Assembly: GCF_026013965.1 (NCBI RefSeq) | Contig: NZ_CP110341.1 | Coordinates: 2,604,001-2,668,000 of the forward strand | Length of the DNA stretch: 64,000 nt | Direction: 5' to 3' | DNA from: Brevibacterium sp. JSBI002 | GTDB lineage: Bacteria > Actinomycetota > Actinomycetes > Actinomycetales > Brevibacteriaceae | In this document: positions 18,502 to 29,348 of the stretch, piece after piece | Layout of the letters: every line of letters begins with the position of its first letter | How positions within the stretch are numbered: the first letter of the stretch is position 1 | The notes under the pieces: generated by a model | Database searches by the model: none | Told to the model about the DNA's origin: nothing | Seen by the model: the letters and a program-made list of their open reading frames with translations, nothing else | Program-made: the position numbers and the translations under genes

Positions 18502-20213
18502 CCTCGACACCGCAGGCCGACTCCCTGACCTTCCACACCGCGTCGAAGCGCCACCTCCTCGTCGAATGCGCGGACCTGAGCGCGACGATGGCGTTGCACC
18601 ACAGCCTCGAAGCCGCCGACCTGCGCGGCGTCACCGAACTCATCCCCGCCGCCCGCACCGTGCTGATCAGCTTCGATCCCGCGCGCACGAACGCCGAGAT
18701 CCTCGCCGAGGCAGTGCGCGGGCTCGGGCACAGCGAGTCGGCCTCGGATACGGCCCGGGAGGTGATGATCGACGTCCACTACGACGGGGACGACCTCGCC
18801 GAGGTGGCCGACCTCCTCTCCGTCTCCCCCACCGAAGTGGTCAACCGCCACCAAGCCGCCACCTGGCAGGTCGCGTTCGCCGGGTTCGCCCCCGGCTTCG
18901 GCTACCTTGCCGGCGACGATGAGCTGTTCAACGTGCCCCGCCGCTCGTCCCCACGCACACGTGTGCCCGTGGGTTCGGTGGCGCTGGCCGGAGAGTTCAC
19001 CGGTGTCTACCCACGTTCCTCCCCCGGCGGCTGGCAGCTCATCGGCCGCACCGATGCAAAGCTGTGGGACCTCGAACGGGAACCACCGGCCCTGTTCGTC
19101 CCCGGCACGATCGTGAAATTCGCCGAGGCGGCGCGTGACACGGTGGAGGTCGCGGGCTCGAGTGTGGGGTCGGGTGCCCCAGGTTCGCAGGGTTCGTCAG
19201 ATGCTGAGGCAGCTGCAGAGTCCGCAGCTGCCACCTCCGACTTCACCGCGGCTTCCCACTCCCTCGAGGTGCTGCGTCCCGGGCTGCAGCTTCTCGTCCA
19301 GGATCTCGGGCGGCCCGGTTTCGCTTCGATGGGAGTCTCCGCCGCCGGTGCCGCCGACCGCACAGCGTTGACCACCGCCAACCGTCTTGTGGGAAACGCC
19401 GAGTCCAGTGCCGGGCTGGAGAGCTTCGGCGGCGCAGTGCTCCTGCGCTCGACAGGTGACGGCGTCGCCGCTGTCACCGGGGCCACCGGGACGATCACCG
19501 TGACCGCTGCCGATGGCACAGTGCTCACGCCCCGCCTCGGCGAGGCCTTTGCCGTGTCCGACGGAGACGAACTCGAACTCGGACCCGCCGAGCGCGGAGT
19601 CCGCCGCTACCTCGCCGTGCGCGGTGGAATCGCTGTCGAGACGGCTCTCGACAGCAGCTCCGCCGACACCCTGGCCGGGCTCGGTCCGGCCGCTGTGGAC
19701 AAAGGCACCACGGTGGGAGTGCACGATCCGCGGACGGCGCCCCACCTCGTCGATCCCGATCCCACGCAGCCGAGGAACCTGCCGCAGGCGGGTGAAACGG
19801 TGACGCTGAGCGTGACGCTGGGACCACGTGAGGACTGGTTCACCGAAGGCGGGATCGAGACTCTGCTGTCACAGGAGTGGACGGTCACCCACGAATCCGA
19901 CCGGGTCGGACTGCGACTGAACGGTGAGGTTCCACTCGAACGTGCCCGCACGGGCGAGCTGCCCAGCGAAGGCGCGGTCACCGGTGCCCTGCAGGTTCCG
20001 CCGAACGGACAGCCGGTGCTCTTCGGGCCCGACCATCCGCTCACCGGCGGCTATCCGATCATCGCCAGCGTCGATGATGTAGACCTCGCCGCGCAGCTGC
20101 CTCCCGGCGTGAAGCTTCGCTTCACCACCTCTGCCGAACCGTCGCCGAACGCCCATCCGACCGAGGCGTCCAGCACCGCCGCAGGACCCCGCACCTACGA
20201 GAACGAAGGCTGA
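18498..20213 (+). CDS. pxpBC: 5-oxoprolinase subunits B and C, fused (KipI-KipA)
   Basis: A 571-residue fusion of two normally separate subunits. Residues ~10-215 are PxpB/KipI (allophanate hydrolase subunit 1 family: [39 protein letters not shown]). A Ser/Ala-rich linker at ~220-250 joins PxpC/KipA (subunit 2 family: [57 protein letters not shown]). Together with PxpA they form 5-oxoprolinase. It overlaps the DUF1445 gene by ATGA; the carboxylase gene starts 3 bases after its stop. Such fusions are common in actinobacteria. Confidence 0.92.
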   Translation: MTSTPQADSLTFHTASKRHLLVECADLSATMALHHSLEAADLRGVTELIPAARTVLISFDPARTNAEILAEAVRGLGHSESASDTAREVMIDVHYDGDDLAEVADLLSVSPTEVVNRHQAATWQVAFAGFAPGFGYLAGDDELFNVPRRSSPRTRVPVGSVALAGEFTGVYPRSSPGGWQLIGRTDAKLWDLEREPPALFVPGTIVKFAEAARDTVEVAGSSVGSGAPGSQGSSDAEAAAESAAATSDFTAASHSLEVLRPGLQLLVQDLGRPGFASMGVSAAGAADRTALTTANRLVGNAESSAGLESFGGAVLLRSTGDGVAAVTGATGTITVTAADGTVLTPRLGEAFAVSDGDELELGPAERGVRRYLAVRGGIAVETALDSSSADTLAGLGPAAVDKGTTVGVHDPRTAPHLVDPDPTQPRNLPQAGETVTLSVTLGPREDWFTEGGIETLLSQEWTVTHESDRVGLRLNGEVPLERARTGELPSEGAVTGALQVPPNGQPVLFGPDHPLTGGYPIIASVDDVDLAAQLPPGVKLRFTTSAEPSPNAHPTEASSTAAGPRTYENEG

Positions 20214-20216
20214 ACA

Positions 20217-21984
<1,768 letters not shown>

Positions 21985-22123
21985 GACGGCGAGCCGCCTC
22001 GGCGAAAGGATCGGTCGAAGTGGTTGCGTGCATCGGCCTGAGCATCGGGCCCGGCAACGGAATAGAGTGGTGGTCAGCAATGGTTGTCCATCACGTAGAC
22101 CACCCCGATCAGGAGGAGCATTC

Positions 22124-22597
22124 ATGTCACGTCTGTCGGTCGGCGACACCGCCCCGGAGTTCACCCTCGTCAACCAGGACGGGAAGTCCGTCAGCCTCAG
22201 CGATTTCCGAGGTCAGCGGGTCGTCGTGTACTTCTACCCCGCCGCTATGACCCCGGGCTGCACGACCGAGGCCTGCGATTTCAGGGACTCGCTCTCGGCA
22301 CTCAAGGCCGCCGGAATCGCCGTCGTCGGCATCTCCCCGGACAAGCCGGAGAAGCTGCAGCAGTTCATCGAGAAGGAGGGGCTGAACTTCGATCTCCTCT
22401 CCGATGAGGACAAGACGATGATGACCGAATGGGGTGCCTTCGGCGAGAAGAAGAACTACGGCAAGGTCGTCCAGGGCGTCATCCGCTCGACAGTCGTCGT
22501 CGATGCCGAGGGCAAGGTCGAACTCGCCCAGTACAACGTCAAGGCCACCGGACACGTTGCCCGCGTGCGCAAGGAGCTCGGCATCGACGCTGCCTGA
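22124..22597 (+). CDS. bcp: Thioredoxin-dependent peroxiredoxin, BCP/PrxQ type
   Basis: A 157-residue peroxiredoxin that reduces hydrogen peroxide and organic hydroperoxides in the cytoplasm using thioredoxin. The peroxidatic cysteine is in MTPGCTTEACDF and the second Cys five residues later is the PrxQ resolving cysteine. GDTAPEFTLVNQDG opens the fold. The ATG has AGGAGGAG 5-10 bases upstream, so the longer open frame is not used. It stands alone between the carboxylase gene and tRNA-Leu, and tandem hairpins follow it. Confidence 0.93.
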   Translation: MSRLSVGDTAPEFTLVNQDGKSVSLSDFRGQRVVVYFYPAAMTPGCTTEACDFRDSLSALKAAGIAVVGISPDKPEKLQQFIEKEGLNFDLLSDEDKTMMTEWGAFGEKKNYGKVVQGVIRSTVVVDAEGKVELAQYNVKATGHVARVRKELGIDAA

Positions 22598-22654
22598 GTC
22601 CGCTGCAACTTGAGCGTCGGGCGGGCTGAACTGCCCGTACTCAACGTGAGCATC

Positions 22655-22690
22655 GGGGCGGTCCGAGTTTTCAACAACTCGGGCCGCCCC
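22655..22690 (+). terminator. Terminator after bcp
   Basis: Fifteen-base arms (22655-22669 and 22676-22690) pair with one G-T pair around TTCAAC; the stem is GC-rich. A weaker hairpin (TTGAG...CTCAA with CGGGC...GCCCG, about 22611-22644) precedes it, so two stems are in tandem. Confidence 0.75.
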
Positions 22691-22733
22691 TGCTAATCTT
22701 GAGGACGTTGTGGCCGCGACTGTGGCCGCTTCA

Positions 22734-22815
<82 letters not shown>

Positions 22816-22820
22816 CCGCG

Positions 22821-22860
22821 GTCCCCGGCGCGGAAGTCGACAGGCTTCCGCGCCGGGGAC
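22821..22860 (+). terminator. Terminator of tRNA-Leu
   Basis: Perfect 16-bp arms (22821-22836 and 22845-22860) around an 8-base loop, followed by TTTTCTG. A textbook intrinsic terminator 5 bases after the tRNA. Confidence 0.9.
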
Positions 22861-22945
22861 TTTTCTGTCATCACATCTGTACGCGAACAGCCGCGGAGAA
22901 CGTAGTGTGGTCATTGGTGCACCGAACCTAGTGAGAGGACTGCCG

Positions 22946-23410
22946 ATGACGACGTCCCCAGCCCCGACGATCCGCCCTACCACGCCCACCGACGAGGCCC
23001 GCTGGAAGGAGCTCTTCCGCGCCTACCGCGAGTTCTACCGACTGGCGCCGTCCGAGGAGATCGTCTCTCGCGTGTGGTCGTGGCTGACCGACTCCGCCCA
23101 TGAATGCCAGGGACTCGTCGCCGAGGCGGACGGATCGATCGTCGGAATCGCCGACTACCGTCGTTTCTCACGGCCCTCGACCGGCAGCGTCGGCATCTGG
23201 CTCGACGATCTCTTCACCGATCCCGAGGCGCGCGGCCGAGGTGTCGGCCGTGCCTTGATCTCCCGGCTGCAGATGATCGCCGCATCCGAAGGCTGTTCGG
23301 TGGTCCGGTGGATCACCGCCGATGACAACGCTCAGGCTCAGGTGCTCTATGACGATGTCGCGGCGAAGACTAACTGGCTCACCTACGACGCGAAGCCGAC
23401 GGAGTCGTGA
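22946..23410 (+). CDS. GNAT-family N-acetyltransferase
   Basis: A 154-residue acetyl-CoA-dependent acetyltransferase. The coenzyme A site is clear in LDDLFTDPEARGRGVGRALI (R/Q-x-x-G-x-G/A), followed by the usual helix and WITADDNAQAQVLYDD near the C-terminus. ATG 22946 is used because GAGAGGA precedes it; the frame extends upstream without similarity. It is monocistronic after tRNA-Leu and converges on the mycothiol-enzyme gene. The acetyl acceptor is unknown. Confidence 0.88.
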   Translation: MTTSPAPTIRPTTPTDEARWKELFRAYREFYRLAPSEEIVSRVWSWLTDSAHECQGLVAEADGSIVGIADYRRFSRPSTGSVGIWLDDLFTDPEARGRGVGRALISRLQMIAASEGCSVVRWITADDNAQAQVLYDDVAAKTNWLTYDAKPTES

Positions 23411-23527
23411 GCAAGGAGTTGCCGAGTGAGGAGAGGCCGAGCTCGGTAGGCCAGGGCGAAGTGCTGCTGAACGAGCAGGATCAGCGCCTCGAGCAACAGT
23501 AGGCGAAGCGCTCCGACCGCTGAGGTT

Positions 23528-24157
23528 TCAGTTCATCCGTCGCCAGAGTTCGGAGACTCCGCTCCCGGTCAGAGCTGTCAGTGCTTCCGGTCGGCCGGCC
23601 ATGGCCAGGACGAGGTCGAGCACACGACCGGTCACCTCCGGCCCGCTTCCGGATTCGAAGTCGGCGTCGACAGCACTGAGTTTCAGCCCTTTGACCAGGG
23701 TCTTCGAGTTCACGGCGAAGTCCTTAGAGGCAAAGTATCGGGCCACCTCGACTGTCGTCTCGGCGTCGGGGGTCAGGTCGCGCTCCAGTGGTCGTGCGAT
23801 GTCCTGTCCGTGGACGATGACTTCGCCGAGGAAGGCCGGGAAGTCTTTGGTCGGCGCGATAGTCAGTGGGATCGAGCTGTGGAACTTCGCAAGGGTCTCC
23901 TCTGGTGAGTCACCGAGGCTGCGCTCGAGCAGTCGCGCATTGTGTTTGGCAGGATCGAATCCCGCCCGGACGATGCTGCGGATCCAGGCCCACTTCCCGG
24001 TGTTGGCTGCGGCCGTCAGGTGGGCGACGACCTGCTCGACCGTCCAGTCTGCACACAGAGTGGCGAGCGCCCACTGCTCGGGTTCGAGTGTGGTGAGCAG
24101 ATCGGCCAGGCGCGCGCGTTCCGTGTGGATGAGATCCCAGGATTCGGTTTCGCTCAT
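23528..24157 (-). CDS. Mycothiol-dependent maleylpyruvate isomerase family protein
   Basis: A 209-residue DinB/YfiT-like helical-bundle protein of the family containing mycothiol-dependent maleylpyruvate isomerase, found in mycothiol-making actinobacteria. Its N-terminal half has LCADWTVEQVVAHLT and EVIVHGQDIARP, giving the three-histidine-type metal site of the fold. ATG 24157 overlaps the stop of the upstream ASCH gene (ATGA), so the start is well fixed and the two are coupled. The real substrate is unknown; it may be a mycothiol S-transferase acting on an electrophile. Confidence 0.8.
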   Translation of the reverse strand: MSETESWDLIHTERARLADLLTTLEPEQWALATLCADWTVEQVVAHLTAAANTGKWAWIRSIVRAGFDPAKHNARLLERSLGDSPEETLAKFHSSIPLTIAPTKDFPAFLGEVIVHGQDIARPLERDLTPDAETTVEVARYFASKDFAVNSKTLVKGLKLSAVDADFESGSGPEVTGRVLDLVLAMAGRPEALTALTGSGVSELWRRMN

Positions 24158-24674
24158 GGGCTCGTCCCCTGTGATTCGTCGCCGGAGACGCTCACGCGCC
24201 CTTCGTCTTCTATGTCGAACAGCAACCGGAACCGTTCGCAGACGACCGGCATCTCGGGCGCGAATCCGCGTTGACCATGCTCTTGCCAAAAGCGCTCATG
24301 GATCTCGCGCCAGGCGGCCAGGGTTCGGTCGCCCTCCCCCTCCGAGTGGGCATGCTCGGCGGTCACCTCACAGAACGGAACGATGTCGATCGCCGTGGTT
24401 TCAATGAGGGCCCTCGGCCGCCGCGGCCGTCGAGGATGATGCTCAGTTCACCCACCTCTGGTACGGATTCGTCATCGGCTTCGATGTCCCACAGCGCCGA
24501 GGCGGTGCCCGTCTTGGTCCCAGCCAGCACGAGAGCGAGGAGGTCGTCCGCATGCTTGGGAGTCGCGCCGAAGGCCCATGCTTCAGGCATCGCCACCGGT
24601 AGGTCGGGGATGCAGCTGCGGACCCGCACCCAGAACGAGTCGAGTGTGACATCGAGCCTTGCCGAATGACTCAC
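24154..24674 (-). pseudogene. ASCH-domain protein, frameshifted
   Basis: A stand-alone ASCH protein (~170 residues) split over two frames. The first, from GTG 24674, carries VRVRSCIPDLPVAMPEAWAF and LALVLAGTKTGTASALWD, the ASCH Lys-x-x-Thr motif, and reaches GELSIILDGRG. The second gives RALIETTAIDIVPFCEV, then TLAAWREIHERFWQEHG and VVCERFRLLFDIE. One missing base in the GC-rich run at about 24409-24425 restores a single protein. GTG overlaps the tetR stop (GTGA) and its own stop overlaps the next start (ATGA), so the operon order was built for an intact gene. The role may be nucleoside-related or RNA-binding. Confidence 0.78.
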
Positions 24675-25300
24675 GACACGACCTCAAGCCGATGCCTCAG
24701 GCCTTGGATCAAGCTAGCCAGACCGAACTCGAAGGACGCAACCGCTGACGAGTTCTCGCCGAATCGAGGATCCAGCGCACCTCGGATCTCCGCAAATCTG
24801 TCTCCGGCCGATTCTTGAGTGATGAGGTCGACCGGAGCGACGATGTCCAGAGCGGAACCGAGGACATAGGCTTCGACAGACCGCATCACCGCCACAGTCT
24901 GACCCTGCGGCCATCCCCCTCGACGAAGTCCACCGATCACGGAGTCATACATTTCATACGTTGAGAGGTCTCGAATCGAGGTCGTGGCCAGCAAACGGAT
25001 GAGGTTCGGATGGTCGGCAAAAGCCCTGAGATACGACCGCGCCCACAGCTCCACAGCCCTGTCCCACGGCATGCTCTCCGACGAACCCTCGACACCAGCA
25101 AATACTTGAACGTCGATTCCAGCCACTATACGCGCGCGCATCAATTCGATGAGTTCACCTCGGCCGGAGACATGGTTGTACAGAGAGGACACCTGCCGGT
25201 CGACGCGAGCCGCCAGAGTTCGCATCGACAATGCCTCTTCGCCGAGGTCGTCGACAAGCGCGAGCGCGGCATCAACCAGCCGACCCTGATTCAATCTCAC
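24671..25300 (-). CDS. TetR-family regulator with TetR_C-like domain
   Basis: A ~209-residue repressor. The helix-turn-helix is at residues ~10-50 (EEALSMRTLAARVDRQVSSLYNHVSGRGEL) and the C-terminal half is the all-helical ligand-binding and dimer domain of tetracycline-repressor type. The frame is open further upstream; GTG 25300 places the start just before the conserved DNA-binding helix, but this is uncertain, since an ATT with a better GGAAGGA lies 27 bases upstream. It heads a three-gene operon and is divergent from an amidohydrolase gene across a perfect palindrome that it very likely binds. Confidence 0.82.
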   Translation of the reverse strand: MRLNQGRLVDAALALVDDLGEEALSMRTLAARVDRQVSSLYNHVSGRGELIELMRARIVAGIDVQVFAGVEGSSESMPWDRAVELWARSYLRAFADHPNLIRLLATTSIRDLSTYEMYDSVIGGLRRGGWPQGQTVAVMRSVEAYVLGSALDIVAPVDLITQESAGDRFAEIRGALDPRFGENSSAVASFEFGLASLIQGLRHRLEVVS

Positions 25301-25366
25301 AGAATGCTCGCTCTCAATTTCGCACTTCCTTCCACCTTTCGAGCAGTGTATCGTGTTCCCAGTCAC

Positions 25367-25385
25367 ACACGAACACTGTTCGTGT
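25367..25385. promoter_or_regulatory. TetR operator
   Basis: ACACGAACA-C-TGTTCGTGT is a perfect 19-bp palindrome between the divergent tetR and amidohydrolase genes, the usual size for a TetR-family operator. It lies 47 bases before the amidohydrolase start and 67 before that of tetR, so it can control both directions. Confidence 0.72.
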
Positions 25386-25431
25386 AAACGCCGGTGCGGC
25401 CGGCCATACGCAATGGAGCAGGAGGACGGCC

Positions 25432-27078
25432 ATGAAGACTCAGCACTTCCACAACGGCACCATCTGGTTGGGCGCCGGCGCCCAAACTGAGGATTCCCTT
25501 GTGGTTCAAGACGGCACTGTCGTTGCCTCTGGTTCACATGCGGTGGCGGCCGTCCTCGATCAAGTCTCGAGCCACGTCGGCGCAGAGCTTGAGTCAATAG
25601 ACCTCGATGGCGGGTTCCTCATGCCGTCCTTCGGCGACGGCCATGCTCATCCGATCTTCGGTGGCATGGAAGCAGAGGGCCCACAGGTGAGATCGTGCAC
25701 GAGCGTCGAAGAGATCATCGCCGAAGTGGAACGGTACGCCGAGGCGCATCCCGACGACGACTGGATCACTGGTGCCTCATATGACGGCAGCCTCGTACGT
25801 GACGGTCTCTTCGACGCCGAATGGCTCGACAGAGCCGTGTCCGACCGACCGGTCGTCCTTCGCGCCTGGGACTACCACACCGTGTGGTGCAATTCTCGAG
25901 CATTGGAACTCGCGGGAATCACCGCTGCAACACCTGAACCGCAGATAGGCGAGATTCCTCGCCGAGACGACGGCTCACCGCTTGGCACTCTGCGTGAATG
26001 GGGTGCGGTAGATCTGATCGATGCTTTTCGTCCGCCGCACCACGAATCCGTCCGACTTCGCGCTCTCGATCGGGCAGCCGACTATTACCTGGCTCGAGGC
26101 GTCACTTGGGTCCAGGACGCGTGGGTGGAACCAGCCGATGTCGAGACCTATGTGTCCGCCTCTCAGCAGGATCGGCTCAAACTGAGATTCAACCTCGCGT
26201 TCTACGCCGATCCCCGCCGCTTCACGCAACAGCTGCCCGAAATGCTCTCAGCGCGCCAAAGGATCGAGGGACTGTCGGATCCGCTCCTGACCGCTCGGAC
26301 CGTGAAATTCTTCGCCGACGGAGTCATCGAGAACGAAACCGGTGCACTCATCGAGCCCTACTGCACTTCCCTTCACAACCACGGCATGCGAGTCTGGGAA
26401 GGAGATTCGCTGGCAAAGGCGGTTCGCGAAGTCGACGCGGCAGGGTTTCAGGTCCACATCCACGCCATCGGCGACGCGGCCGTTCGACAGGCATTGGATG
26501 CCATCGAGTACACAATCCGGCACAACGGTGCCCGTGATCGGCGGCCGGTGATTGCACATGCCCAGATCATCGACTCTGCCGACCTGTCCCGCTTTGCTGA
26601 ACTCGGCGTCATCGCGAATATGCAGCCTCTGTGGGCGCAGCTCGATGACCTCATGACGGTACTCACCGTCCCCCGGATCGGCAGAGAACGCGCCGTGGCC
26701 CAATATCGGATGCGCAGTGTCCTCGACAGCGGCGGGCACCTTGCGTTCGGGTCGGACTGGCCTTGTACTTCAGGGGCACCACTCGAGGGTCTCGCCATTG
26801 CCGTGAGCAGACAGACCGACGACGGTGAGCCCGACGGCGGGTGGACTCCCGAAGAGATCCTCGACATCGAACGCTCTCTCGACGCCTATTCGGCCGCGGT
26901 TGCCCACCAAGCATTTGCAGACCAAAGATCCGAAGAGTGGGGAGTGATCCGTCCAGGTGCGAGCGCCGACTTCATCATTCTCGGTACCGATCCTCGAACA
27001 CTGCTCCCACAGGAACTGTCTGATGCCCCAGTTCGCCGCACATACCTGCGCGGCGTGGCCGTCCATTCAGCGGACTGA
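25432..27078 (+). CDS. YtcJ-like amidohydrolase
   Basis: A 548-residue metal-dependent amidohydrolase of the YtcJ/AepA type, which cleaves amide or similar bonds in the cytoplasm. The N-terminal beta-sandwich (MKTQHFHNGTIWLGAG) leads to the metal-binding GDGHAHPIFGG; further ligands lie in VHIHAIGDAAVRQAL and VIAHAQIIDSADL, and LAFGSDWPCTSG holds the catalytic Asp. ATG 25432 follows GGAGGAC. The permease gene starts 12 bases after its stop, so the pair probably takes up and hydrolyses one small compound under control of the divergent TetR. The substrate is unknown. Confidence 0.88.
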   Translation: MKTQHFHNGTIWLGAGAQTEDSLVVQDGTVVASGSHAVAAVLDQVSSHVGAELESIDLDGGFLMPSFGDGHAHPIFGGMEAEGPQVRSCTSVEEIIAEVERYAEAHPDDDWITGASYDGSLVRDGLFDAEWLDRAVSDRPVVLRAWDYHTVWCNSRALELAGITAATPEPQIGEIPRRDDGSPLGTLREWGAVDLIDAFRPPHHESVRLRALDRAADYYLARGVTWVQDAWVEPADVETYVSASQQDRLKLRFNLAFYADPRRFTQQLPEMLSARQRIEGLSDPLLTARTVKFFADGVIENETGALIEPYCTSLHNHGMRVWEGDSLAKAVREVDAAGFQVHIHAIGDAAVRQALDAIEYTIRHNGARDRRPVIAHAQIIDSADLSRFAELGVIANMQPLWAQLDDLMTVLTVPRIGRERAVAQYRMRSVLDSGGHLAFGSDWPCTSGAPLEGLAIAVSRQTDDGEPDGGWTPEEILDIERSLDAYSAAVAHQAFADQRSEEWGVIRPGASADFIILGTDPRTLLPQELSDAPVRRTYLRGVAVHSAD

Positions 27079-27090
27079 ATCGAAAGGACA

Positions 27091-28455
27091 ATGATGTCCC
27101 ATTCCAATCACAACGCCACCACTCAAGACACCTCCCAAACCCACCTGAAACGTGCACTCGGGGTACCTTCACTCGTCTTCTTCGGCCTCGTCTATATGGT
27201 TCCGCTGACAGTCTTCACGACTTACGGTATAGTCACCCAGGTCACCGGCGGCCGCGTCCCGGCCGCTTACGTCATCACGTTGCTGGCAATGGTGTTCACC
27301 GCGCGGTCCTATGCGAAGATGGCTGCCGCAATGCCCTTCGCCGGTTCGGCATACACGTACACGCAGAAGAGCTTCGGAGCAGGAATCGGCTTCGTTGCCG
27401 GCTGGGCACTGCTTCTCGACTACCTGTTCTTGCCGATGATCAATTATCTCGTCATCGGCATCTACCTCAGCGCAGCCTTCACCATGATCCCTGCCTGGGT
27501 CTTCGTCGTCTCTGCCATTGTTCTCGTCACCGTCCTCAACGTCATCGGAATCGTCTCCGTTGCACGCGCCAACATCGTCATCATCGCTGCTCAAGCAATC
27601 TTCATCGTTGTGTTCGCAGCGCTCGGCATCGCCTCATTCACCGGATCCGGTTCTGTCGACCTCACCGCCCCATTCACCGGTGACGGTTCTGCACCCGGAT
27701 TCGACAACGTCATGGCCGGCGCAGCGATTCTGTGTCTGTCATTCCTCGGCTTCGATGCGGTCTCGACTTTGTCCGAGGAAGCCAAGGACGCGAAGAGAGC
27801 AGTCCCCCGCGCAATCGTCATCGCCACTGTCACCGGCGGCCTCATCTACATTGTTCTGTCATACCTGGCCCAGCTGGTCTACCCGTCGAATCAGTTCGCC
27901 GATGTCGATTCAGGCGCGCTCGACGTCATGGCCGCGGCCGGCGGCGAATTTCTCACCGCCTTCTTCACCGCCGCCTACGTCGCCGGAGCATGCGGCTCAG
28001 CTCTGACCTCGCAAGCATCAGTCTCACGCATTCTCTTCGCGATGGGTCGAGACGGCGTGCTCCCGAAAAGCTACTTCGGCCGCTTGTCACCGCGCTTTCA
28101 CACACCCACGATTGCAACCCTGACCGTCGGCGCAGTCTCTCTGCTTGCGCTCGCCGTCGATTTGGCCTTCATATCGGAGATGGTCAGCTTCGGTGCTCTG
28201 ATCGCGTTCTCAGCAGTGAATCTGTCGGTCATCAAACACTTCATCATCGACGAGAAGAATCGTGGTTCACGTGCTGTTCTCAGTTCGATCGTTCTACCGG
28301 GAATCGGATTCTGTCTGACCCTGTGGCTGTGGACGAGCCTGTCTCCGCGAACTCTTCTCATCGGCGCAATCTGGCTGGTTCTCGGAGTCGGATACCTCGC
28401 TTTCGTCACACGGGGATTCCGTCGGCCGACACCAATGCTCGACCTGACGGACTGA
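27091..28455 (+). CDS. APC-family amino acid/amine permease
   Basis: A 454-residue APC-superfamily transporter with about 12 helices. Typical features are VFFGLVYMVPLTVFTTYG (helix 1), AMPFAGSAYTYTQKSFG (helix 2 and loop), and LSFLGFDAVSTLSEEAKDAKRAVPRAI around helix 6. It resembles PuuP and similar amine or amino-acid importers. GAAAGG precedes two ATG codons in tandem (27091 and 27094), and either may start. It is co-transcribed with the amidohydrolase, so it probably imports that enzyme's substrate or exports its product. Confidence 0.9.
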   Translation: MMSHSNHNATTQDTSQTHLKRALGVPSLVFFGLVYMVPLTVFTTYGIVTQVTGGRVPAAYVITLLAMVFTARSYAKMAAAMPFAGSAYTYTQKSFGAGIGFVAGWALLLDYLFLPMINYLVIGIYLSAAFTMIPAWVFVVSAIVLVTVLNVIGIVSVARANIVIIAAQAIFIVVFAALGIASFTGSGSVDLTAPFTGDGSAPGFDNVMAGAAILCLSFLGFDAVSTLSEEAKDAKRAVPRAIVIATVTGGLIYIVLSYLAQLVYPSNQFADVDSGALDVMAAAGGEFLTAFFTAAYVAGACGSALTSQASVSRILFAMGRDGVLPKSYFGRLSPRFHTPTIATLTVGAVSLLALAVDLAFISEMVSFGALIAFSAVNLSVIKHFIIDEKNRGSRAVLSSIVLPGIGFCLTLWLWTSLSPRTLLIGAIWLVLGVGYLAFVTRGFRRPTPMLDLTD

Positions 28456-28461
28456 CGTTGA

Positions 28462-28629
28462 CCTACTCGGCTCAACGGGCACGCGATCACCCTCGACACG
28501 ATCCGGCTCGTCATCGGAGCCGTCATCCTCATCCCTGCCGTGGCAACGAAGGGCTTTCGCACCCAGCTTTCCGAATTCGCCAGTGACTCCGTCGACTCCG
28601 AACAGCCGGATGCCGTGGCACGGGCCTGA
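28462..28629 (+). pseudogene. Possible remnant of a membrane-protein gene
   Basis: A 55-codon open stretch with no start codon ends in TGA at 28627. It encodes a membrane-helix-like segment (RLVIGAVILIPAVATKGFR) and an acidic tail (SDSVDSEQPDAVARA). This looks like the C-terminus of a transporter whose upstream part has been lost, perhaps a second permease. No frameshift links it to the preceding permease, whose own C-terminus is complete. Confidence 0.35.
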
Positions 28630-28969
28630 CGCGATCGCGCTTCATTCATCGCCTGCGGGGCCGGGACTTCACCGTCCGTACTCCGCAGGCGATGGCACAT
28701 CCTGCGACCATCCACTCGCCCCACGCCTGCCAGGCTGCAGGGACATCCAGCAGTCCTGGACAGCAGCATCAGCACCGCAGAGGACCCTGCCAGCGGCAGG
28801 CTTGAGACTTGGCACACCCTGCCCCAAAATGCACGCCGAGGAAACTGATCCGTTGACAGGAACCTGTACCAAAACGGCTGTCGACGCCGATGGTCTGCCG
28901 TGGCGCACGCTGCAACGTGTTTCGCTGTGCCGCACACCGTGCCGCAGCAAAAAAACTCCGCCTCTTGTA
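28630..28969. other. Intergenic region, nothing identified
   Basis: About 340 bases between the permease remnant and the PadR operator. Open frames on both strands have arbitrary composition and no usable start. The final 20 bases are AT-rich and probably form part of the padR promoter. Confidence 0.5.
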
Positions 28970-28990
28970 ATAGTGTGCGTCACACACTAT
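28970..28990. promoter_or_regulatory. PadR operator
   Basis: ATAGTGTG-CGTCA-CACACTAT (28970-28990) is a perfect 8-bp inverted repeat with a 5-base centre, just 10 bases before the padR start. PadR-family proteins usually repress their own genes from such sites. Confidence 0.7.
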
Positions 28991-29000
28991 CGTGTGATGC

Positions 29001-29348
29001 ATGAACGAGGATGAATACAAGGCACTGGCCACCCACGAACAGGAGCTGCGACGCGGCACCGTGGTCTTCGCCAGCCTCGTCGCCTGTCGACGGCCGCAGT
29101 ACGGCTACTCGCTGCTGACGACGCTGACTGAAGCAGGCATCGCCACCGAGGCCAACACCCTCTACCCCCTGCTGCGGCGGCTCGAGAAACAGGGCCTGCT
29201 CACATCGGTTTGGAACACCGAGCAAGCCCGCCCCCGCAAGTACTACACACTCACCGACAGCGGCGCCGAAGTCGCCGCCGCACTGCACAGCCACTGGCTC
29301 GAACTCAACTCCAGCATCACCCAGCTCTGGAAGGACGGCACACCATGA
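29001..29348 (+). CDS. PadR-family transcriptional regulator
   Basis: A 115-residue PadR repressor. The winged helix covers most of the protein: QYGYSLLTTLTEAG, TEANTLYPLLRRLEKQGLL and PRKYYTLTDSGAEVA are the family's DNA-binding helix and wing. The ATG is 10 bases after an operator-like palindrome, with the GAGG usually expected absent, so the mRNA may be nearly leaderless. Its stop overlaps the next ATG (ATGA). A PadR gene coupled to a HAAS-type membrane protein is a common actinobacterial and firmicute arrangement. Confidence 0.9.
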   Translation: MNEDEYKALATHEQELRRGTVVFASLVACRRPQYGYSLLTTLTEAGIATEANTLYPLLRRLEKQGLLTSVWNTEQARPRKYYTLTDSGAEVAAALHSHWLELNSSITQLWKDGTP

